From Neopestalotiopsis rosae (lineage: Eukaryota > Ascomycota > Sordariomycetes > Amphisphaeriales > Sporocadaceae): 64,000 nucleotides of DNA. Below, in pieces: positions 57,179 through 64,000 of the stretch. Below the pieces are notes generated by a model. The model worked only from the letters and a program-made list of their open reading frames with translations, was not told the DNA's origin and searched no databases. Each line of letters opens with the position of its first letter. Positions within the stretch are counted from its first letter, which is position 1. The stretch covers positions 4,774,001-4,838,000 of the forward strand of contig JALGAS010000002.1 of the NCBI GenBank assembly GCA_023078685.1, read 5' to 3'. The position numbers and the translations under genes are program-made.

Positions 57179-58849
57179 TTATAGATCAAAGTGCTGAATG
57201 ATCCATGGGACCACCTTATTTATCTCCAAGTACGACACATTCTTGCCCAGACATATTCGTGCTCCATGGCCAAACTAAGAATTCTCGTCTATTTATTCAA
57301 AAACGAATAATACTAAGGAATTTCAACACACAGGCATAAAATATCGATCAAATTTCGAGATCCGATCCTTGTCGTCTTCATCGGCAGCGATCCACCGTTC
57401 AGGTCGAAAGACGTCCGAATCGGGGCCAAACACCCCATGATTACGATAAGCAACCCACGAATTAATGCCTACCACAATCTATAAAGAAAGTGAATATAAA
57501 AACAAATAAGTGCATTATCATGTGTCCAATCTTGGTTAGGATAAACTTACACCAGCGGGAAACCAAACGCCGGCGATAGTAGCCCCATCTATAGGTACCA
57601 CCCTAAAGAAAGGGAGGCCGGTTACCGGATGGATTCTTAAACCTTCTTTGATGCAAGCCTGCAGATATGGCATCTTTAGACTTTTTTTATAAATAATAGG
57701 CCCATCATTACCACCTTGCTTAGGGAATTAATCAATCTCATCACGAAGCCGCTAGAGGCGAGCTGGATCGCTATAGATACGGAACAAGATAGAGTTCAGC
57801 GTAGCAAACGTCGTATCGCTTCCCGCAATAATATTGGCCATGCATCCTCGCAGCACATTCATATCAGTGAAGTTTGGATTTTCCGCGCTGGCTTCCATAA
57901 ATTTGGTCGCAAAATCGCTAGGGCCGTCGTCTCGGTCATTATCTTCCATGCGCTCTCTAATAGCGGCCTAACCAAATCCAAAAAAGTACCGAAGTCCAAT
58001 CTTATGCTTGAGGATATTAACCAAAGCAAAGAGGAATCTATACCACTCAGGTATAATGCCAACTAGAGACCCGTAGAGATTGAAGTCGTCCAGTGAACTA
58101 ATAAGGTTTTCAATATCATCTCCGAAGTCAAGGAAGCCAAAGCGTTTCGAAAACTAGGGAATATATTAGCCATAACGACTACTAATAAAGGAGGGAGGTT
58201 TAATCTTGCCGTTATTTTTCCGATCACATCAAAAGCATAATACTGCATCCAATAGCCAAAATTAACGAGCTGCTTAGTGGAAAAAAGTTCGCGAAACCTT
58301 TAATCCAAAATATCGATGCATTGATCAACATGGGTTTCATACGACAACATTGTCGACATAGAATATGCAGCAGCATACTTCCGCCTCTCTTAGGCATGGG
58401 TCTTAATGCTCCTTATCGAGAATATGCTAGAATAGGGGGCACTAGGCTCGTTAAACGCCGAGTACCATGGAGCCTTCTCAAACCGAGTTGCCGGGCCATA
58501 AATAGTCTTTAAAGCATCAACATCATTAACGCTATATTCGCTGGGTCCGAGCCTGACGATTTTGCCTATATAGACTATCTCAGTTCCATGCTTTATAGTC
58601 ACGAAATGACTGCAGAAATGGCATACCATACTTGCGGTGCAATTGAATGTTTATTTGCTCAAATTGCCCTCGCGAAAGCTGCCGTAAAAGCCACAACCGT
58701 GTGAAGCGTGTGAGGAAGGGTCCGGGGACGGATCGCAGGGGAGAAAGCCCAAGAGTCATCAGCCTGGATAGTATGTAGAGTATCGGAGCAGCTACCACTA
58801 TGGTTAACAAGATTTGCAAAAATAAGGGAGTATTTGGTTGCATTTCCAT
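57179..58849 (-). pseudogene. cytochrome P450 pseudogene with RIP-type nonsense codons
   Basis: The reverse strand still encodes most of a P450: an N-terminal anchor with PLRSVPGPFLTRFTRLW, IVRLGPSEYSVNDVDALK, the I-helix NIIAGSDTTFATL, ExxR as KEGLRIHP, FRPERW and the heme loop FGHGARICLGKN. Five in-frame stops interrupt it: 58390-58392, 58300-58302, 57968-57970, 57752-57754 and 57728-57730. Each is TAA or TAG where a Gln codon is expected, so each is explained by one C-to-T change. Introns are still recognisable, one with a GC donor. The layout is like pisatin-demethylase-type P450s. The gene cannot make a full protein. Confidence 0.88.
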
Positions 58850-60042
58850 CTTTGTTGTCAGGATTTTGAAGTTGCAAGTACATGTAAGAATAGGTTTTTA
58901 TTCTGATTGACATATATATGAGATTCTCCCCAGGGAACCATCGATCAATATATATACTAAACAAACCGCTTTCTTCCATTATAAAAGTCCTATTTTGAGA
59001 ATTATATCATTAATGGCCGCATTACTTAAGCGGCCGTTCGGAAAATGAGACCATGTGCGCAAGCCTCTACTAAAGGAAGCTTCTTTACTTAGCAATGCGC
59101 CTGATGTCTGCCAGCACAGATTTCCAAGCATGACTATCGCGCGCCTATTATAAACTTACAAGGCAAGTCGGTGAAATGCCCATAATTGTCGCGAACCATC
59201 GGCATGGGAAGCAAAGGTCCGAAAACAGCGAGTGTATATTCAAGAACTCGAGCGTGAGCTTCGGGACCGACGTGGACGGCTCGGCGCCGTCGGGCTTCTT
59301 TAGTGACACAGTCAAAGCTGCCATGAGTATAACAGATTGGGGCAGACCTGGTAGTCAACGCCTCACGTGCTTATTTGGGTCATGACGAAGCCATTCATTG
59401 CTCAATGCCATCATGATTGCGATTTCTTCGACCAGAAAAGTACAAGTCTATTCATCTCAACTCTGCGAAACATGAGGGGGACCAAGAAAGTGATGACCCT
59501 GCTACCATAAAACCATGACTTGCAAGGCAGGGCGCTTCATGTATTGTTATGAAGTTGGCGCTAGCAATGGAGCGGGTACTGCGATTGGTAGCTCGCTCAG
59601 CAGACTGAGGAATGCATCAACTCCCTTTGGTGAATTACTATTACTATGAGTACGGCACATCTCAGCCAGTACATGATAGAAGCTTGCAAGAGATGGCCTC
59701 CAGTGTTGCTGTACCGAGTACTGCCGTAGTGATGCTTTTATGAGCGGTAGAGGCAGCGGAAAGGCAGGCTTTGGCAAGTTAGGTTACTGCGGTGTCAGTA
59801 AGGTCTCTGGGGCCTAGACAGGGCACTTGTTATCGCTATCAGTGCCGATCGAACCCCCAGTCGCAGATCAAATCTGCCCCACCTCAACCATGTTCTTCAG
59901 TGAAATTTTTGGAACTGTCAACGACGAGAAGCTCCAGCTTTGGATAATTGTGACTAGCCATTGAGACACGACTGTACCACCAGAACCTCGTCCGTCACTC
60001 CCCAGTAGGCAACAGGATCTCGCGCGCTCCGATTCAAAGCTC
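58850..60042. other. intergenic between P450 pseudogene and TRM61
   Basis: AT-rich up to about 59.1 kb, then normal composition. It holds the short coding-like frame described separately and the TRM61 promoter. No other gene seen. Confidence 0.5.
59148..59324 (-). other. short coding-like frame, possible gene remnant
   Basis: A 58-codon frame from an ATG at 59324 has third positions biased to G and C for about 40 codons (KKPDGAEPSTSVPKL region), then runs into a GTAAGT donor-like site at its end. Downstream sequence is AT-rich and shows no second exon. It may be the 5' exon of a gene lost by RIP or deletion, or chance. No family recognised. Confidence 0.25.
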
Positions 60043-60060
60043 ATGGGGTGTTCACAATGA
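60043..60060 (+). promoter_or_regulatory. overlapping upstream ORF of TRM61
   Basis: ATG GGG TGT TCA CAA TGA encodes five residues. Its stop overlaps the main start codon as ATGA (60057-60060). Such an arrangement can lower or couple translation of the main frame by leaky scanning or reinitiation. Whether this ATG lies in the mRNA is unknown. Confidence 0.6.
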
Positions 60061-61535
60061 GCACCGTGTCGCCATTTCTTCATTCTGGTCCTCGTACCAA
60101 GACAGAGTCGCTTGCCATTGTGCATCTGTCCCGCGACAATCTGGTGCCGTCCATCCTCAATGGCACTGTAGGCGCAGTTGACGGCTATGCCGAGGGCAAC
60201 GTCATCAACACAAGATTCGGCTCTTTCCCCCACTCGACCCTGATCAACCAGCCATGGGGCTCGCAAGTACGTGCCTCCATTGTCGACACCGGATCGAGAG
60301 GCAGAAAGCGCAAGGTCCGCGAAGAGACGGACGAACCTAGCAATGACACCGAAGAGCCTACGACGACGACGGCATCTTCTGCAAGGAAGCCCGCGACCGC
60401 CGCCAGTGGCTTCGTCCACGTGCTACCGCCTACTCCCGAGTTATGGACTATGGGTCTACCTCACCGAACGCAGGTGGTCTACACTCCCGACTACAGCTAC
60501 ATTTTGCATCGTATACGCGCTAGGCCAGGCATGAGAATAATCGAGGCTGGTGCCGGAAGTGGGAGCTTTACCCATGCTTCCGTAAGAGCAGTGTACAATG
60601 GATACCCGACGACTGAATCCAACAGCCAGAAGGGCAAAGTCTTCAGTTTCGAATTCAACGAGGCGCGTTACCACGCCATGACAAAGGAAATCGATGCCCA
60701 TGGGCTCAAGGAACTCGTACAGATGACGCACAGAGACGTGTATAATGACGGTTTCTTGGTCAATGGAGAGAGCCCAGCTGCCGAATCCGTCTTCCTCGAC
60801 CTTCCTGCCCCCTGGAAAGCGTTACCGCATCTCTCACGAAGCCGACCAGCCACCGTGCCTGCAGACCAAGATTGGGTGTCACCTTTGCGATCAGACCGCC
60901 CAGTGCATCTCTGCACATTCTCACCTTGTATCGAACAAGTCACACGTACCGTGGACGCGATGCGCCGGCTCGGCTGGATGGACATTGAAATGGTCGAGGT
61001 AGCCCACCGCCGGATAAATGTCGTCCGCGAGCGCATCGGCTCCAGTATGCCCGCCGACAAGTCTTCGAATCAGAACCCTGCCGATGTCTCTGAAGCTCTT
61101 GATCGGTTGCGGGAGGTTGAGGGCAGATTCAAGGAATTTCACGGTCGAGGTCAACAAAAAGCCGCGCAGAACGCTGATGGCGATGCCGATGGAGATCTCG
61201 ATATGGGCGACGCGAGTGAAGCCAAGGATTCCAAGACGAATGGCTCGACCGAGGAATCTTCTCCCAAGAAAGAGACGGAGTCCTCGATCCCACCATTCAT
61301 GCTCGGCAATCTTGTGCATCGGACGGAGCCTGAGATCAAGACACATACGTCATATCTTGTCTTTGCCGTGCTACCTCAAGAGTGGACCGAAGAGCAGGAA
61401 GCTGAAGTGTACGAGAAATGGCCGTGTGGACAGGAAAAGAAGGTCATTGGCAGCCTAGACAAGGCTACCCGAAAGCAGGAGAAGCGCGAGCTACTCCAGG
61501 GCAAGGGAAAGAAGAACAAGAAGCAGCGCAAGTGA
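60057..61535 (+). CDS. TRM61: tRNA (adenine58-N1)-methyltransferase catalytic subunit
   Basis: Single-exon frame of 492 aa from the ATG at 60057. The N-terminal beta domain (FLHSGPRTKTESLAIVHLSR, GAVDGYAEGNVINTRFGSFP) and the Rossmann domain match GCD14/TRM61. SAM-binding motif I is IIEAGAGSGSFTHAS near residue 160, followed by LPHRTQVVYTPDYSYI just before it and FLDLPAPWKALPHL (motif IV region, DLPAPW). The C-terminus is basic (KGKKNKKQRK). Acidic, low-complexity insertions occur near residues 75-110 and 370-420. With Trm6 the enzyme methylates A58 of tRNAs, including initiator tRNA, in the nucleus. Confidence 0.95.
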   Translation: MSTVSPFLHSGPRTKTESLAIVHLSRDNLVPSILNGTVGAVDGYAEGNVINTRFGSFPHSTLINQPWGSQVRASIVDTGSRGRKRKVREETDEPSNDTEEPTTTTASSARKPATAASGFVHVLPPTPELWTMGLPHRTQVVYTPDYSYILHRIRARPGMRIIEAGAGSGSFTHASVRAVYNGYPTTESNSQKGKVFSFEFNEARYHAMTKEIDAHGLKELVQMTHRDVYNDGFLVNGESPAAESVFLDLPAPWKALPHLSRSRPATVPADQDWVSPLRSDRPVHLCTFSPCIEQVTRTVDAMRRLGWMDIEMVEVAHRRINVVRERIGSSMPADKSSNQNPADVSEALDRLREVEGRFKEFHGRGQQKAAQNADGDADGDLDMGDASEAKDSKTNGSTEESSPKKETESSIPPFMLGNLVHRTEPEIKTHTSYLVFAVLPQEWTEEQEAEVYEKWPCGQEKKVIGSLDKATRKQEKRELLQGKGKKNKKQRK

Positions 61536-62533
61536 TGACAAGGCTGCTTGGAAAAAAGACGCAACTCGGAGCGCTCACGTGCATAGATACGGCGCAAGGT
61601 AGAATGCTTGCTTTTGATACCCCCCGGAATACTCGAGACGAATGAGGGACATTCTTCACAATCTTGACAACTCTGAGTGACCATGGATCTCGTGGAATAT
61701 CTTTGCTGACAAATTCATATGGACTACATGTACATGGTACGTCAAACACGTACCGAGTCCCACCGCGAATGAACTCATCTAATACCCGTAATTCTGCTTC
61801 GTAGCCATTGATCTTTCTGGATAGTCAAAAGCTTGGAGTTATCTTACTCGCTGCTGCTCAAATTGTTCACAAAAGCCAAGATTGGTGTGAAGATGGATGG
61901 GAAAAAAAAAGAAGGAAAGGAAAAAAAAAAACAGGAAAGGAAAAAGAGGCTGTATGAACATGGTTGATATTCTACCGCTGAGGGGCATTTGTGATTTCAA
62001 GGTCGATAACCCTTGGGTGATGGGAAAATTCCAAGACATGGTAGGGCAAAGTGAACTTGTCGTACACGCTCTGTGCCTTTTGAAAGTAGAGTACGGACTC
62101 GTACGTATCTGTATCACCGACACATAGATTCTTCTGTTTGGGTAGAGATTGACTGGACTTACCGGGTGTATGATTAACATGCATTTCCCGTCCTGCAATT
62201 ACGAACTCAGTGGTCTCTGCATATGCTGAATGATCTAGGTTAGTAACTTTGTTGCATGCCTTAGCTGTCAAGAGGGGCAAAGCGGCTTGGCAGGGAACCC
62301 TCAGGTATAGCCATTTATTGCTGCAGTGGGTTTATGAACGTGGCAGGCTAGAATCGTAGGATTATGATTCGGCATCTGATTTTTATATCAATCTTCCTGA
62401 CATTTGAATCATAGGAAATATTGGAATAATGATTTCACTCCATTGAATATTGTGCAAGTCAAGGTAGGTTTCTGATCATTTAACTGTTTTCATTGATTGA
62501 TGGGTATTCTATAGCTTATCCCTCTATGACCAT
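61536..62533. other. intergenic, 1 kb
   Basis: 3' flanks of TRM61 and the CipC gene, which are convergent. A-rich runs occur at 61901-61932. A minus-strand frame at 61972-62280 has no motif and is not called. Confidence 0.5.
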
Positions 62534-63102
62534 CTAGTAGTCCATAGCGGGGTGACGGCCCTGCTCGTTACTATAGTCATGCATGTTAGCATTCATCGTA
62601 TGGGCATGGCATCCGAGTCGACTAATGACTTACGGGTTGTACTCGTCGTACTGGCCGTAGTGCTCCTCGTAGAGGTGCTCGGCCTGCTTCTTGGCCTTGT
62701 GCTTGGCCTCCTCTCTGTCGAGGAAGTCAAGGCCCTTGGTCTCGAAGAGCTTGTCGACCTCAGCACCGGCAATGCCAGCAAGAGCCTCCTTGGCAAAGGC
62801 GTGCTTGACGGGCTCGCCTGTGATGTATTAGTGTTATGAACTTTGGTCGGTCGTCCAAGGAGGGACGTTTAATCTTGGGGGAATGTGTATCGTACCGTTG
62901 GCGCGCTGACGGTCCTCAAAGAGCTTCATGGCCTCAAAGGCAGCACCACCGGCCACAAGCTCGTGACTGATCTTGGACTGGTGAGGCTCACCATCGTAGA
63001 TCTCGTCGCGAGAAGCCTTGGCGTCACCTGTTACCGACAGAGTTAGCTGGTTGCCAAACATGGGCGTGTATAGGAGTATGGATACGAACCGAATCCGAAC
63101 AT
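62534..63102 (-). CDS. CipC-like small protein (DUF3759)
   Basis: Predicted 121 aa in four exons (63102-63090, 63027-62896, 62817-62634, 62570-62534). The 13-nt first exon encodes MFGF and joins to DAKASRDEIYDGEPHQSKIS. The family core is clear: HQSKISHELVAGGAAFEAMK, LFEDRQRANGEPVKHAFAKE, ALAGIAGAEVDKLFETKGLD and EHLYEEHYGQYDEYNP. This is the CipC / DUF3759 (PF12585) group, first noted as concanamycin-induced in Aspergillus. The last exon (NEQGRHPAMDY) is my preferred end; without that splice the frame stops right after NP. It is cytosolic with unknown biochemistry. Confidence 0.88.
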
Positions 63103-64000
63103 TATGGATGATATGTGTGTGGTTGAAGAGGGAAAGAGTAGGTTCTCGTTGGTTGAGTAGTTGTGATATGAATCTGGTCTGATAGAGAATGAAAATAATA
63201 TTGTCGTCAAGTTGGCGGAAGTGTCAGCTTAAGTATACGTCGAGTCCTTGGACCCCTCCTTCGGCACCGCCACTTCTGCCGCACGCCTGAATCTGTTCGT
63301 CCAGTTGCTTGTTGACTTATCGAGCACATAATAGCGTCATGCAGGGTTCTCTGGCCTGTCTGGTATGTCATGTTTAGTTTGAGCTGAAAACCAATAGACG
63401 CTGATCTACAACAGTGTGGGCTATGCTTGTATCAGACCGGGTTCCTAGAATCAAGGTGCAGAAGACTTGTTGACCAGTCAAGAGCCGCCAGCGCGACATG
63501 CCATTGCCGGCTCCCTCAAAGAGCCCCTCGGGCCCCTCTCTATTCGGACTGTCGGATTGATGCATTACGGTCAGTGCCGGCACTGCAAGCTTCAATACGT
63601 AATGTGGGTTGCGAAACGCCGTAGTAAACGTCGGCTATGCGGCAAGGCGCTCAGGAGTGGGTCGACATTGAGCTTTGTAAAGCTTGTTCTGCTCCACCAT
63701 AGTCTCTTCCCCTGAATATTCCGGGATCATCTTTGCGGCCTCTTTCGTCAATAGCAATGGCAACATAGGACGAGAATAACACATTGGAGAATGCCAATTG
63801 AGCTTCATCAGCATGTGGCACTACCCCTGACTTGGGATGATGCCATGGCCAAAGTATATCGGAATTAAAGTGTCGATATAGGCAGTTCTCACCGAGCTGG
63901 TCCAAGGTACGTTGTTTGCACATTCTCAAAGCAAGCTATGGTCGAGCTTAAAACTGATCGATCCAGGCCCAAAGTATACTAAGCAGGTACTAGTCATGTC
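63103..64000. other. intergenic, CipC upstream region
   Basis: CipC promoter and unassigned sequence to the window edge. No frame here has a recognised motif. A gene beyond the edge may begin nearby. Confidence 0.5.

Noticed and set aside
59547..59777. 76-codon minus-strand frame
   Set aside because: It starts with a non-ATG codon and shows no domain, signal peptide or splice support.
1..64000. tRNA or rRNA genes
   Set aside because: No stretch with paired arms and proper A and B box signals was recognised by eye; a tRNAscan run would settle it.

Overview
The window is genomic DNA of a filamentous ascomycete (Pezizomycotina, most likely Sordariomycetes and perhaps Hypocreales; inferred from gene content, not from a marker). 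Genes carry short introns, mostly 50-90 nt with GT-AG ends. Families typical of these fungi are present: Zn2Cys6 regulators, a HET-domain protein, CipC, a fungal CsbD-like protein, a BBE-type secreted oxidase, a CALB-type lipase and a stand-alone AA8-type cytochrome. One P450 gene has been destroyed by C-to-T changes that look like repeat-induced point mutation (RIP). No rRNA, tRNA, CRISPR array or intact transposon was recognised. Starts were set at ATG codons and introns were placed by hand from splice signals and reading frame, so boundaries are predictions.

Layout. 0.4-6.2 kb: secreted lactonase-fold protein, secreted FAD oxidase, amino-acid permease. 7.3-16.0 kb: PLD-family protein, large Zn2Cys6 regulator, DUF2293 protein, CsbD-like stress protein. 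18.2-19.7 kb: secreted lipase. 19.9-26.8 kb: a nitrogen-scavenging group of DUR3-type urea transporter, divergently transcribed amidase and Dal5-type permease, with GATA-factor motifs between transporter and amidase. 27.2-34.2 kb: short-chain dehydrogenase, unknown membrane-anchored protein, Zn2Cys6 regulator, secreted carboxylesterase. 34.2-37.3 kb: about 3 kb without a convincing gene. 37.3-39.1 kb: intact cytochrome P450.

39.4-47.9 kb looks like an accessory or nonself-recognition neighbourhood. It holds a diverged Rho-like GTPase, lying in the same reading frame as an upstream gene that has a PigL_N-type N-terminal domain and a helical-repeat middle. Only one TGA codon separates them. A DHA-type MFS pump and a HET-domain protein follow. 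49.2-54.8 kb: alpha/beta hydrolase, PNPOx-like flavoprotein, secreted AA8-type cytochrome domain, Sec14/CRAL-TRIO protein. 55.2-58.8 kb: Zn2Cys6 regulator beside the RIP-damaged P450 pseudogene. 60.0-63.1 kb: housekeeping TRM61 (with a tiny overlapping upstream ORF) and CipC.

The clearest functional grouping is transporter, amidase and ureide permease for use of amides and urea-type nitrogen. The observation most worth following is the PigL_N / helical-repeat / Rho-like GTPase locus, which may be one gene interrupted by a stop, one gene with an unrecognised intron, or two genes.
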